Below are positions 10,997 through 35,449 of a stretch of 64,000 bases of DNA, one piece after another. Made by a program: the position numbers and the translations under genes. Below the pieces are notes generated by a model. That model was not told the origin of the DNA. It saw only the letters and a program-made list of their open reading frames with translations, and searched no databases. The stretch is from Ascaris suum (taxonomy: Eukaryota > Nematoda > Chromadorea > Rhabditida > Ascarididae), in the NCBI GenBank assembly GCA_013433145.1, contig CM024174.1, positions 3,992,336 through 4,056,335 of the forward strand, in the 5' to 3' direction. How positions within the stretch are numbered: position 1 is the stretch's first letter; every line of letters begins with the position of its first letter.

Positions 10997-12084
10997 CGCT
11001 ATTATTACGAGCCTATAGTTCCACAGAGTAATTATCCAAGAATTGGTTGAGTGTTAATCAGGTCGTATGGCGATTGCTGGCGTTATGAGCCGATGATGTA
11101 TTGGTTACATTATGGGATTGACGGAGCAAATCTAAGAGGATAATGCCCAGTGAAAAAATCCACAAGGGCTCAGTGTTGAAATATTCCCCCCGGCAATCGA
11201 GGAGCTACAGATTCGTCTCCGACCGTAGGCAGAGTTTTCATTGGTTACCAAAAAAAAACAAACACAAGGTTAGTAAGCACACAGCATTCACCCCGTACAG
11301 GTGATGAGATAGTGAATTACAGCAGAAGTCAGCGGAAGATAAGGCTCATTACTCATTTGGATCGATGGTTGCTCCCTTTCATCTTGAAAGCAGTTAGTTC
11401 CTCAAAAACATAAAAAAGCCAAATGGATTGACTTTTATTTTGAGGAGGAGAATGTTTTCGTGTTGTAAACATATAAGGCAATAGCTCAGTGGTCATTTGA
11501 AGACAAACGGGTATAATGGAATTTGAATCGAGAGAGAGGAGGAGGAGCTAAAACAGAGAGCATGCGAGCTCTGCGGACGTTTCCTACGCATTTTCGACTT
11601 TGTGGTTTTTCAACCACTGATGTAAACTTATTATCAGAGACATAAATATATTGTTATCACCAAGATGACCGCTCAAATAATATGATACCATCGAAATAAT
11701 GTTTTTAAAATGCTTCTGAAGATCTAGAGCGACCATATTTCACCTCCATAGTGCGCGCCTATAGTGGACGCCAAGAATAATGACCAAACAACGAATAACG
11801 ATCGCATGTTGCATACTTCACTAACGTTTTTAACAGCAAAGAAACGAGAACGGACTAATGAGGGAGAGGAGGAGGGGGCAAGGGACTCTAACCTTGTGCG
11901 TAGAGCCGTTTGCCTTTCCTCCTCCTGCATCCGCTGCCTTCTACGTCTTTCGAGTTGAAAATGCAGACGCCTTTTTCATGTGGTGTAATGATTGACATCT
12001 GCACATTCAAGAACTAGACAATAGCACTAACATCTGCATTAAAACAACTACTCAAGAAACCTATAGGTAACGAAGAGTAAGCAG

Positions 12085-12119
12085 AGAGGGAAGGGAAGGG
12101 GAAGGGAGGATGTGGGGGT
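12085..12119 (+). repeat. G-rich tract, possible G-quadruplex
   Basis: Repeated runs of three to five G separated by one or two A or T (gggaagggaaggggaaggga, then gtgggggt). The spacing fits the usual G-quadruplex pattern. Confidence 0.7.
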
Positions 12120-13356
12120 ATTCAGGTCTATAGGGCACTTTCAGTCACATGCAAGAAAAGTTTTCATGAAAAACGAAAACAACAACAAACGTAATAATGG
12201 GTACATTTGTATTTATAAAGTACAACTATGACAAATGAGTTAATTAATAATAATCACCGAGCGAAACCGAGCAAAGGATAAAAATTAAATCACTATTCGA
12301 TTATGTACAAATGAAAACCGTAAAAGCAAATATAGATGAGAATTGAATGTCGATTTTTCATTTCTTCGAAAACTTCATTAAAAAATTTTTTTCCTGTGGA
12401 AAAAAAGAATGGAAAAAGAAAAAGAAAGAGAAATTTGCGACGCTAAGAACGAAAAATTGGTCGCTCACGATTGCTCATTTCGAAAAACAACGGTACTTGT
12501 GGATGTCTCTCGCAGTATCGACATCAATTTCTAATGAAAACTTTTAACCACAAAGATTTTTGTAAGTTTTTCGATTATTATGAAAAATGAAATATATTTC
12601 ATAATTGGAAAAATTCGATACGACACAAAATTGCCATCAATATTCAACTTTACTCCAACCTTATTATAGGTAATATTCAATTCAAGTACGGATAATATGG
12701 CAATATTAAAATTCGTAGAGAAATTTTTCAACTATTTTGCAGCGTTATTTCATAGAAAAATGTGGAATTTTATGAAAAATGAATAAATCTCCGCATTAAA
12801 ATTCTATATTATGTCTATTCAATTTCTTTATATTTATTCCACTATCCTACTTTTGCAATATTCATATTTAATTTGTTACATTCATTTCGTTTCTGTTTCC
12901 GAAATAAAAATAACTGTATCAAATTGACTAAAAGAGAAGGCAAGACAATAAATAAAACCATGCAGGACTGTAGGCGGAGAAAAGATCAGAAAGACGACAA
13001 GACACAGCTGAAGAGTAAGGTAGTCATCGACTCGAAGCTCCGCTGGACAGGGGCGGACGTTAGCCGTACATTCTCTGGCTGATTCAGCACCTTAACCATA
13101 ACAAACAATGTGCCATCCAACACTTTTCACTCGACTCGAAAACGGTACTTTCTTTCTCAGCACTGTTCAACTTCCCAATGTCATTGTCACGTCTCGTCAT
13201 TTATTCATTCATATATGTCAATAACTTCCGCTTGTGCCTTTCCTAGCAAAAATAATATTTGAGCATAGATCATTCGAAAGTTGTGCACACTTTTCAGCAG
13301 TAACGGCAGATTTAAATGCGGATATGTGCAAAGTATATTGAGGCAGAAGGCTAGTT

Positions 13357-15178
<1,822 letters not shown>

Positions 15179-16360
15179 AGTAAAAAATGCAGGGAAGGTG
15201 AGAAGCGCAATGGATGAATGTTATTTAATAGAGCGAAGAAGATAAATCGACGAAAATTGATAAAGAAGCTGGAAAGGAACAATGAGAACAAAGAGAGAGA
15301 AAGTTCTACATGCTTCAACAGTACTCAGATGTCAACGTAGCAATGTGCTAACGTATATATGTGTTACTGTATATAACTAAACGACAGAGGAATGCTGACG
15401 CTTACTGTGAAGTTTAAATAAAGGTTCCATCCGAAATATAGTTCTTTTTGTTTTTACCTCCCCTCTTCTAACTATGCAGTTGATATTTACAGCATTTCAT
15501 GCCTCTACAAGTGAGTGCTCCTCTCAAATTTCAGACTCCCTCTAGCCCTTCAGAGATAATTTCATTAGAGACTTCATGAATATAGTCCCCATTAGGTTAA
15601 TGCTTCTTGCAAGGGGCCATAAATGAAAATTCTGTTTTAATTTAACTCCGATAACCTCCATTCATTCCCATAGAGCAGTGAGTGCATTCACCAACGAATG
15701 GCACAAACGAAGAGAATAAGTTTATTGATGTTGACGACGAAGTTGAACGTTCTTTCCATAATTTCTGATGCTGAACAAAAAAAAAGGAACAAAGAAAAAA
15801 CAACGTGAAAAAGGGCAAAGTAATCGTTGTTTTCGTAAAGGTCAACCTATAGGTTCACGTTAAAAAATTTCTACTCTCTTCCTCCTCCTTTTTTAAAATC
15901 AGTTTCTCCAATTCCGTTTTCTTTTTAATAGACAGGGATAAATAAGTTAACTGGTGAATAGGCAAGTTGGAGAAGAAATTGTCCATCTTTAGCTCTTAAT
16001 AGTAATTAATACATTCAAGATGAGAGAATGAAAATCTCACTTAAAAAATTCGTTTTTATGCAAAAATAAGGTGAAAAAATTTTCGATTTCATTCTAAAAT
16101 AAGTCGATTCGAAAATTTTTACTAATATTAGTGAAAAAATAACCTCATTTTGTTTATTTTTTTTCAATGGTTCAAGAAGTTAAATTCCTTCATTCTTTTT
16201 CAATCATATCGTTTAGGTATATGATCACTCATTTTTCATGAAGAGTTATTTCAATTCAGTTACTTCAATATTTGCATTTTACTATTGCATTTTTGCAATT
16301 GCAACAATCGAGTTTTTCATATGTAATTCTCACAGTGGGAAAATTTCAGGTCATTAAATA

Positions 16361-16400
16361 GTCTTTCTCATATAGGGCCAGTCTTTCTCATATAGGGCCA
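16361..16400. repeat. 20-bp tandem duplication
   Basis: gtctttctcatatagggcca occurs twice, head to tail, without mismatch. It is a recent local duplication. Confidence 0.95.
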
Positions 16401-18165
16401 TTTTGGCAAAATGAAATAAATTTTAAAAAAAAAGATTTAATCAGCAAAACGGAATTTTAAGGTCACCTTTGAAATTTGCATATTATGCGCTTTAAAATCT
16501 CGAAAAATTTGATCGCTTATCGCTCATTCATTATTATCACTCCTCAAAAAATAAATTTCAAAAATTTCCTTCATTCATTCTTGTGCTTATCAGCTAATTC
16601 AATGATCGATCGGATGAATTCATTAGTCAATAAATATGCAAAAAAAAAAAAAAAATCATATGGAATCAATTGGCATACAAACATACCTAATCAATGCCGA
16701 TTTTTGCAAGATATTGACAAATTAAGCTTCTAAATAACACGCATTAGTAAAGAGGTTACACCTTTACAGTTACTCTAAAGAATATAGTAAGTAAGCGCTA
16801 AAACTTGGCATTTTTTAAAATGAGTTGTTGCGGAGGCTGAGTTATGAGTCAACCGAAATGCCGATTGTTTACCTCGTTGAGAAGATTGCAACCATCCGGT
16901 GTTGAGCTAACGAGTGAATGAACGTATTCAGATGTAAATATTCCTTTCGAATAAAGAAAATTGCAACTGCTAAATTGCAATATAAACACAATTGCAATCT
17001 TAAAATTGCAATTGCACTTGTATTTTGCAATTTTTTTCTTATGTCCGTCGGATTAAAGAAAAATAATTTTTTTGTGGAAGACTTATGCAAGCGATCGAAT
17101 TGCTTAAAATATTACATAGAAGCATTATTTTGCAATTCTATTTTTGGTATGTAATTGTTGAAATCGGTCGGTCACACAAACGAGGGATTAAATTCCTGTC
17201 GTCGTAATGCTTCTAGTGCACTTCTCTGTTTGTTGAACAAGTTAGAAGTATTCAAAGATTGCAAACAAATTTTTAAGAGCAGAGAAAAGAAAGAGACAAT
17301 TATTGCTTCTTTTCCGGTGAAAAAGGCAAAACAAAAAAGACACTGGAGGAATGCCAAGTGGCAAGCATCGCTTCGTGATGTACTCAAAGAAAGCCGTTGA
17401 GAAAAGTGCATAAGGAGTGGAACTGTCTCCTATAACTGCATTGAATCTGGTTCATACTCTCACCTATTATCGTTCGTTGAAGAGGATGAATCAAAACGTT
17501 TGCCTAAGAAACCAACAGTTCTATTCCCATCGCGTTTATATTTTCACTTCCGCTTCTCGCTAAAAATATAACCCATTAAAAGAAGGAAAAATAGCACTTA
17601 TATTTATTAATATTATTTGCTCTTAAAATAACAGTCATATATTTAAAAAACGCAACTATATTTAACAATAGTGGCGCACATTTAAAAAAGAGCACTTATA
17701 TTTTTAGGCACCGAAGTAATCAAATATGCATGGAAAATGAAGTTTTTCATATATTTTGCTGTACCTCTATTGTACATATCACTATATGCATGCATAGTGT
17801 GGATGAATACACATGAATACCGTATATGTAAATGAATGTGCATATGAGTACTGTACATATTACATGCATAAATATGAATGTATCTGAATACCAGTATGCA
17901 TGAAAATACATATATTACTGTATAAAATACATTCAAGCTTCGTATTGTGGCATGCGCTATTACCGAAAGGAAGAGCACAGGAAATACTAGAACAGCAACC
18001 GAAGTTTAAGACAGTACTGGAATGAGAAATAGTAACTGCGAAAGAAGTGCCTACACGATGACGGGCTCCATGAGGTGCCCATTCTTTCTGTGGGTATGGG
18101 TGCGGGGAGGAAGCTTGTTTCTTTCTTCACTCTCTTACACTTTCTGGTGTGGAGAGCGGGAGGGC

Positions 18166-18200
18166 GGGGGGGGGGGGGGGGGAGGGGAGGAGGGAGAGAG
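18166..18200 (+). repeat. Poly-G run and G-rich tract
   Basis: Seventeen consecutive G (18166-18182) followed by aggggaggaggg. This is striking in AT-rich DNA and a candidate for quadruplex formation or a length-unstable homopolymer. Confidence 0.85.
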
Positions 18201-19397
18201 ATGAGGGGAGAAGAAACCATTCGCAGTCGACTGTCGTTATTTTTGCCTCTGTTGAGTAATCAGTGATGCCACTAGGAAGGAAGGTGGTGAGGAAGGACAA
18301 CTTCTAAGCATTCCTCTACTTATGATCCTTCGAGAGTAGCTGATTTCCTAGAATTGTTCATTTGAGGAAGAATGTCCCGGAAGTTCGATATGAAATGAGT
18401 GATGCGAGACTGTGCTTATAGAAGAGGAAAGAAAAGGAAGATGCACTGGGGCATCATAAAGAAGGATCAACGACGAAATTACTGGTCGCGTGATGCTGCG
18501 TAACGACGAGAACACAAAGAACCATCTGGCATCGTATGGACAGATGCCCTATCTCGGCACAACGACGCACATACCTGCGCCTCAAACCACCTCCTCCTTC
18601 TTTTCAAAGCTTTAGCCCATTCATTCGCTACTAGTAATCATCCCTCCTCACCTCTTCATCTAATTACTATCTTATCGCTGTGCTTTGCAAGTATTTACTC
18701 GAGCGCAGCTTTGTTCATAACGAAAAATGCACATCGAACCACCTCCTCTTTGTTTTCGAAATTACAGCGAAAAATGAGACTACTAAATGAAAACAACCAG
18801 GCACAGCACCATCAGCTCAAGAACAGCGTAACTGTACTAAGTTCCACGAAAGGCTCCAATAAACGGACTCAAATGCAGAGAACGACATAACGTTCATATG
18901 AGACCACTTGAAATGGTGAGAATGCAAGAAATGCTCAATTTTCTTGCCAGCTCTTTCATAGCGTTTCATAGTGTATAACTATTCATCGTTGATTACTTAA
19001 TTAATAAATAAATATATAATTGCACCATTCTACCTACCAGTTAGCTAGTCCTAAAGGCTGATGCACTCCGCCTAATTTATGATATCTGTTCAATGGCACA
19101 CTTATTGTTCACGTTGTCGATTTCACTAATTGAGTATTCGTTCTTTGTTCATAGAATATGCCTGAAAGTGAAAGAAAATAATTCAAATGGAATGGAAGGT
19201 GAAGGAAGCACTAGTGCACAATACAGCATATCAGTGTCGATCACGTGTGAGCAAACCTTTTTAAACACGATCACAAACCGAAAAGTGCACACGTTGAGTG
19301 TCACCTACCTATTCGAATACATGCAAAATGCACTGTCGTGAGCATTGATTTATATGCGCAAATTATTATACTTTAATTAGCCTACTGTTATCATATA

Positions 19398-19445
19398 AAT
19401 AAATAAATGAATAAATAAATAAACAAACAAATAAACAAATAAATA
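19398..19445 (+). repeat. AAAT/AAAC tetranucleotide repeat
   Basis: Imperfect run of aaat, gaat and aaac units. Confidence 0.85.
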
Positions 19446-21807
19446 AGCAGCTTACATTATTTTTATCTTTAGAAAAACGCAAGTATAGATTAAAAGAAAT
19501 GAGGTGATTGAATACAGTTGTCGAGCGAATCAAAAAACCATTGCACGACTGCAGCGTAAATGAATGATGTGCGATTCCATAAACCTAGAGGCTGTTATGT
19601 GAGTTAGCATCGAAAAGCCACCTCGAAATCAATAGGCGCTCCTTACGAGCCTCCTTCAAATCATTCAACACTTACTGTAATCAAGCACACATCTAGTCAC
19701 TATAAATTAACCTATAGTTTCCTCAAATATTGCTTCGCCATATTGATACTCGAATTCCGCCAATTTCAATTAAATGGGAGGAACACCGGAAACACGATAT
19801 TTCTTATAACATAATTAAAAAGCAACTAAAAAAATATTTCAATAGTTCTATTGTTATGAGAATTAAGGAATATTTTTAATCATGATATACAATTTCGATG
19901 GTTATAACGTTCTTCTTTTTTGAATAACAGAAAAATAAAGTTGCTTTGGGCGATTCGAAACGAAAAACTTTGAAGACAGAGTTATTGAGGAAGAACGGAA
20001 ATGTTTTCAGCATTTTAAACAACATTGATCTGGTTTTACTTGAATAATAAAAGACATTAAGTTATTCCAGACATATTACTTCATAATCACCACCAACTCG
20101 TGGTATCGATGAATGATAGTGGAGGGGGTTTCATTTGTGAAGACTGTAAGAACAAGAGCAAGGCTTCGTTTGAAGTATGAACTATTGAATTTGAAGACGA
20201 AGAGGACTACAGAATGACGCATAAACAAGAGCGAACAACAGAGAGAGAGAGGGAAGAGAAAAAGAGAGAGGAAAAGAGAAAACGGGAGGGGAAAGAAAAC
20301 GGTCGCCGAAATATATCAGCGTGAATAACGTGAATAATATGCGAAATTTCATCGCCATTGAATGCATTTGAGAAGTCATATTGACCACAAATAAATCGTT
20401 GGCGAGTCGAATTTTTGCATAAACGCTTTCATGATAATTTGTATCGCGGGTCGATCATCGATACATATCAACTTGAAATTTACATACTAATATGCCCGAT
20501 CGATATATATTTATACAGAAATTTGCAAAAAAAAAAAAAACAAGAAGAAAACATGCTGATAAATCCGCTGAAATTTCGCATAAATTTAGTGAAATTTGAA
20601 ATTTTTATAAATATTCTCAAGGTTTATCGCTATTGCACGATGCAAACAAACAGGCTAACAACTAATACGACTATATCGGCGAATCTGTGCACGCCGACTA
20701 TTGAACTTTTTCCACTGCCCGTTTGGAAAGTTGTCAATGGTAATGAATGGTTGAAGAGTTCTTCACATAGTTCAAAGAGTGAAAAATTTTCGCTCCAAAA
20801 ATTTCTCATTGCAAAATCTTTTTCATAGTAGAAAGCAGAGTACTTCAAGCGCACATAAATCATATTTCGTGATCTTCTTCTTACAATGATTACTTGATAT
20901 TGTTAAATAATTTGCACTCAGTAATTACTGCATCATTTTGCACAGATTAAGTTTTGATTTACGCGGTGTACATTTGGTGCCAACTTGTTTCTTTTTTTTT
21001 CATCAGTTGTTATGCATTGCAATTTCTACCAATGTGAAACGAAAAGAAGTAAAAGCGAAATATTGATTATTAAGATACTATGTTTCATTCATGTTTGGGA
21101 GCAGAAGGAAATGAGAAAGATGAAGCTACATGATAGGGCATCGAATAGTGAGTGAAAATCTCTCATAACTCAATCGATAATTCCACCTCTTAGAGGTTAG
21201 CTCTCAATATATTTTTGCTTAAGTCGATCGATTTGTTTGTTATTTCCGGCGGTGGTAATGACATCTGCACGTCATTATAGAACACTTTCGCGCAGATGAT
21301 GGTGGTGGACTCTAATTGCGCGTGTCAATTCCATTTCTTTTCACACTGAATTTCACTGCTATTTTCAGATACTCCGACTTCTTTATGGATCAATACTTTT
21401 AGTGGGACGACTTGACGGAACAACACAGCTATTATTATATACATAAATAAAAAGACAATTTAAAGAGTTTCAAGCTGATTGTTTCCTAATTGTTATTTAA
21501 ACAACTTTTAATTGGGTTTCATAATCTATAGATGATCTTTTATTTTTGGATTAAATAAGTTTCTATTATTCCGTTACAGTTTATTTTTTAATTAAATATA
21601 TCTATATTATTCTGTTGTGGTTTATACTGGACATTACAATAAATTAGAAATGCTCTAAAATTCATTTATGTTAAGTGTACCTACTTCGTTACAGTTTATA
21701 TTGAACGTATTCGTAATATTTACCATTATATTTATAATCGGTTGTTTCCGACACTTTACTTTCATAAGCGGAAATATTGCTGCATGAAAATTTTCAGTTT
21801 CTAATAT

Positions 21808-21810
<3 letters not shown>

Positions 21811-21900
<90 letters not shown>
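21811..21900. repeat. (TA)n microsatellite
   Basis: About 90 bp of pure TA dinucleotides beginning after tatgac and ending before catggc. Confidence 0.97.
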
Positions 21901-30681
<8,781 letters not shown>

Positions 30682-30774
30682 ATGAGAGTGATGCGCAGAA
30701 TTTTCAGAAACACGATGCTCATCCTATTGTTGTCTATTGTCATACTGACCAACGCACAGGATCTACCGTATCCG
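30682..30774 (+). CDS. Secreted protein exon 1 (signal peptide)
   Basis: A 93-nt exon, phase 0 out, donor gttagt. It starts at ATG 30682 and encodes the whole signal peptide plus AQDLPYP. A second in-frame Met four codons in and a third before the hydrophobic core could also serve as starts. Confidence 0.82.
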
Positions 30775-33357
30775 GTTAGTTTTACTGTATCCTGCCAGTT
30801 TTAAAAATATGCAACAGCTGGTAAGCTCCCAAATGCTGTCTCACTGCATTTTGGCTTAATAACCACCCGTCTGTCTTCCGATGCATAAATCTAACTTTTA
30901 CAAGCAATAATGGCAGCACTATTGCTGCGGCATCACCTACACCGCTTAAACGCCTAAATGGCGTAAATGACGCCATTTATGCTCCAGACAAAGAGGAATT
31001 CACTAGGAGAAGACAGCACAGAGGTTTAACATATATATATTTCAGATCATTTAGTTGGTAAAGAATACGAAAATATACATAATGGAGATTTGTCACCTGT
31101 GGTTTGCAATTAGATAACACGTTCGCGAATAACATTATTCAGATAAGCTGTCTGAAGCAATATATTTGAACAAGAGACGATGAGCAATAATACCGTGCTT
31201 TTAAGGACGAGATGGGATGCATGCCAAGCGCAGACCCAACGGCAGACTGTTATGGTGCATCTCTCGTTGCAACGTCAGCTATAAATGAGTACGTATACGG
31301 ATTTTCCTGTTTTTATCGCTTCATGCTTGCAAAATTTGCATGGAACGCTCTAAAAATACTCTTTAATTCCATTTCAAAACTTTTTAATGGATTCTTATGG
31401 GGAAACTCTGAGTTATCGCACCTTACAGTATTTACCCCATATATCCGCTGGTTATTCAAAAATAATCACCAAAAGACACACTTATTTGCAATGTGATATG
31501 AGAAAATTTGCTTTTTGCTGAAATACGTCGCTGTTCTTAGGCGCTATAAATTTGTGCTCTTTAAATTTTAATTGTTCTTCTATTCTTCTTTCCCATTTCC
31601 AGATTTCGACCACAGGGATGTAATACAAACGCTGATTGTTATCACATGAGAGAACCACCAGAGTGGTGTCGTCTGGCAATAAATCAAGCGTGGAGGTTAG
31701 ATTCAGTGCTCATTTCAAACGTAGAAAAAGAAATTTATGATTTATTGGATGTTTAACGCGAACAGCGATGAAAAAACATTGGGATTTAAACGACAGTGTT
31801 GTGCGAGAATGCTCAAAGATTCAACAAAGATGGCAAGATTAAGAGCATTTGCGAGTAATAATTATATTGGCTCTTGGGTGAAAGGCATCAAAGCTACAGA
31901 ATTTTTGAATGCCGCAAATAGAAATAAATCAACAATAACTCTCAAAGCAATAGGTCCATAGTGGTGGGGACACGGTTCTGGCTCAGCAATATTGCAGCCA
32001 ACTCCATCGAATCAGCTTGTACCACTAGCACATAACCAATCATTCCGAAGTTGTTAGTTTCGACGTTTTCCATCTCTGATGCAACCGAATCGGCACTTGT
32101 GACAACCTCTCACCTGGGTAATTAAACTGCACAATGAAGCATTGCACAATATGCATCTATAACATTGCACAATGCACAATGAAGCAAATAACCGCCAAAA
32201 CATTGCAACATTGCACAATGAAGCAAATAACTGAATCAGTGAAATAGCATCAAAACTATAACAAGAGTCGAACATCACAAACCAAAATGATAATAGTGCC
32301 ACATACGAGATATAGCATAATTGCATCACAGCTAATTGAAACAACACATAAACATTTCCGACTTTTTAAAATACACTTTAAGGGTTAACATACACAATGA
32401 ATGTTTGGCTTTTATTAATTTGGCATCTACCATGTATACAAAATTCGGTTCTATAATATGCGCAGTCAACCTGTAGAAAAGTTGATATCAGTCTCGTAAA
32501 GATTATTCTGAAGACGACGAACAAAAAGCAACCAAATTCGATGCGTCGGAGTGAAAAATCATATGTTTGCAGGTTCCACATATTTTAACAGTTGCCTGCC
32601 TCTGAAAGAAAAAGGAAGAGATAACAATTTCAAAGATTTTCCTCCAATTCGGGAAAGTTTGATTCCCTTCCCATACATTCTGCAAAGAACTTTACAATCA
32701 AAAAAAATCCATCCGAAATGCAGTCGTTTATGAGTGCATTAAGTGAAGAAAATGATGAATGAGGCGCTCATTTGCTTTTAAATGGTTTATTGGGAACATC
32801 CAGATAACGTCATGATTTTGATGCTTTCACATTTACTTCTATTAGCTTCAGTCCATTCACAAATGAGATGACGTCATATTTGTGGCGTTATCGCTCGCAT
32901 CCTCGCCGCTCATTCGGGCAAGGTTTTGTGCAATTGTTATTGTCAACTCTTAGTCATCGATGGCTTGAATTGGCAATTAAATGCTTTTTTTTTCTGCATT
33001 AGCGCTATATATTTGAAGTTGGCTATGAATCAAAACTTATTTATTGGCTTTTTTATTTCCCTCAAATTTATTTCACTCTTCTTTTGCCCCAATGAGATAT
33101 AGAGATTAGCCTAGTGAATTAAATACGAAAAAAGATCATAGATCACCTTCGATCTCTTGAATCAATCGAATTTGACAATATTGGCGTCATCTACTCGTAA
33201 TGAATGCGGTGATATATATTGCAGTAAAGAAGGATGCCATTGCGATCCGAAATTATCGATATGTGTTGTGGATCGCATAACACAAACATCGAACGGTGGA
33301 TTCATGGAGTACACTTACTGTTATCCTTCACAATATTGGTTTTGCCCACAATTATGA
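30682..33357 (+). CDS. Small secreted cysteine-rich protein (four exons)
   Basis: Gene-level entry. Four exons (30682-30774, 31206-31288, 31603-31695, 33225-33357) join in phase into 133 residues ending in TGA. The first exon gives a signal peptide: basic MRVMRRIFRN, hydrophobic LILLLSIVIL, small residues TNAQ. The mature part has ten cysteines, all after residue 30, fitting up to five disulfides, with two similar C-x(n)-ADCY units and a WCRL motif followed by KEGCHCDPK. The junctions were chosen by phase; the last acceptor atatattgcag is the only nearby one that restores the frame. No known toxin, protease-inhibitor or EGF pattern was recognised. It is probably an extracellular or excretory/secretory nematode protein (inference); function unknown. 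It sits alone, with more than 14 kb to the next confident gene on its right. Confidence 0.82.
31206..31288 (+). CDS. Secreted protein exon 2
   Basis: An 83-nt exon between gcttttaag and gtacgt, phase 0 in and phase 2 out. It encodes DEMGCMPSADPTADCYGASL and then VATSAIN. First cysteine pair. Confidence 0.8.
31603..31695 (+). CDS. Secreted protein exon 3
   Basis: A 93-nt exon between cccatttccag and gttaga, phase 2 at both ends. It encodes FRPQGCNTNADCYHMREPP and then EWCRLAINQAW. GC-x-x-x-ADCY repeats the pattern of exon 2, suggesting an internal duplication. Confidence 0.85.
32125..32235 (+). repeat. Short imperfect direct repeats in intron 3 of the secreted-protein gene
   Basis: The word cattgcacaatgaagcaaataac appears twice (about 32174-32196 and 32209-32231), with further partial copies (gcacaatgaagcattgcaca) just before. 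A small slippage cluster. Confidence 0.75.
33225..33357 (+). CDS. Secreted protein exon 4 with stop
   Basis: A 133-nt terminal exon after gatatatattgcag, phase 2 in. It encodes KEGCHCDPKLSICVVDR and ends with YTYCYPSQYWFCPQL and TGA. The same frame is open for about 70 nt upstream, but only this acceptor fits the phase of exon 3. Confidence 0.82.
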
Positions 33358-35449
33358 GCGCCGGCCAACGATTGCTTCTAGCTTCATTCATTCAGTATTG
33401 TGTTATGAAGTGCATTATGTATATTTAATTAAATGGAATGAAACAAATGAAGTATGCAATATGCAACCGAGTTTATTCTGTCATTAATTCAACAATTTTT
33501 ACTAGAAGATGAAGAGGTCCTGTGGTATCTAATTTCAGTGCCACAATCATTGTTGAATCCTCTCACACTTTTCCATCATTAATATAAAGTAATGTTCTAG
33601 ATGATGCATCAGGAAATTCTTTTTGAAGACAAAAAAAAATTAAAAGCTTTCTTGCACAATTGTTTTTCACAAAAACTCATTTTCAGAGAAAATTAACCAC
33701 ATGACTTTTACACAAAGAAGTATTGTGCACTTTCTCCATAAAGAGTTCAACTTGCTTTCTTTTTTTTTTTTCGAAATTGGCTTGCAGATTTTCTATCTAG
33801 ACAAAAGTAAGGCTGATGATGACTCATTATTGAATAAAAGCTCCAATTTCGGAATTTCCATTCTCGAGAATTGTTATTCATGCTTTTTTTTGCTCTTCAT
33901 GATGTTATGGCAGACGTACATCGGCATAGGGGAGACTGCAAAAACGATCCAATTTATGAGACATAATGCATAATCCTCTTTTCGGGAATGTTTCACCCAT
34001 AATGGCATCTATATGTTGTTAACAATCAACATTTCCACTCATTCGAAATGAAATATCGCCTATATGATTGCAGTATTTCTTATTGGTTTTTCTATTGTAA
34101 TTGTATTTCTTCTGAGAATTCCCACTCGAACATCACCGACGTAAAAAGTTTCATTGTAAAATTACGTTAAGTTATTGGGTGAAAAATTTACACTTGAATT
34201 TTTATGAAAAATTTTCAAATTTATATTTTATTCATCGACAAAATATAGCAAATATGATGTTACAATTCAAATAAGATATCATCATTATGTTTGATAAAAA
34301 TTCCTCGCAAATCGAGCAATGCATTTCATTTGCGCTCACTTTAATTCGTTTATAGTTGTAGCCACACTCAAGAAAAAAGAACACTGCTCGAAACATTGAT
34401 TTCTGATAAGTAAAATATTTAAAAAATTGTTTCATGTCGGAATTTTCTCTCCATTACTCTTTCAAAAAGGTCCTCATTTTCCATTTTTATGATATCACAA
34501 AGTGAATAGAATGCAAAAAGCGAATCATTACTTGCAACTAGTTGGCTATTTCTACTTTTCAACAATAGAAAACTTTTAATTTCGAACAAAATCATTGCTT
34601 CGTTAAGGTATAATTTCTTTTGGTGCAATTGCGGTATTAATAATCGAATGAAGTGAATAGGAATATTAAATAAAACAATGTTGAGTTTCTTTTCTATTCT
34701 CAATGAAAATGCTATCATATCTAAACACTAAAACAAAAAACTATTGGATAGAGTAACAGTAAAAATGCGAAGGAAGAGCCGGGATTTCCCAACACATTGG
34801 CTCAAGCTAGATGACTGCAGAATGCAGATAATCGAACAACGGATTGGATTATTATTAGATTTGGTGTTTGGATGAATTTAATTGCAGCCTAATTTAAATG
34901 ATCCAAAATCATGCTTCATCTTATGCAACAAATAGATATAAAGTATTTGAACTAAAAGTATAAATATTATATTGATGACCAATGTGGCACATTAAAAAAT
35001 CAATGCAAACATGTTTTCTATTTGACGCTGTTGGTGTTCTCGTTTCACACGGTAGCAGCAATAATAACGTGGAGAGTGAGACAAACAATGGAGATATTAC
35101 GATATATTCAATTCACCTAATAAAAAACAGCATTTAGACACAACCTTTAAATTCGATATCATTATATATTTAGAATCAGTTAAAGAGGTGCTTATAACGC
35201 TGATAAAACTTAACCTTACCTTAATTTTCGAGGATGTTGAATTTCAAGAGAACAGAAGGGAAATAGCTTATTTTGATTTTGTAGGTTATCTGTATTTCAG
35301 CATTATTGGATTAGCTGCTTGGAATATTGCACAGAGATACGTCATACATGCACTCACTTGCACTCTGCGCCGAATGTTATTCATAGATCGATGGAACTCT
35401 TTATTCGTTTCAAAATTCTACAAGCTTTATTATTCGACTAGTCGTTTTA
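33358..35449. other. Non-coding stretch
   Basis: No gene supported. AT-rich with poly-T runs. ORFs of 60-99 codons carry no motif or splice context. Confidence 0.5.

Larger units (their letters stand above)
15179..21810. other. Non-coding stretch, no confirmed gene
   Basis: No gene recognised on either strand. It holds a 20-bp tandem duplication (16361-16400), a 17-G run (18166-18182), an AAAT/AAAC tetranucleotide stretch (about 19398-19445) and a GA-rich tract (about 20235-20300). A zone rich in attgcaat words lies around 16960-17140. The reading frames here are short and lack splice context. Confidence 0.5.

Noticed and set aside
17987..18266. Pro-rich (minus) and Gly-rich (plus) ORFs
   Set aside because: Produced by the poly-G/GA-rich tract.
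32551..32733. Open block after atgtttgcag as an exon of the secreted protein
   Set aside because: The phase of exon 3 leads to a stop within a few codons; the acceptor at 33224 fits instead.
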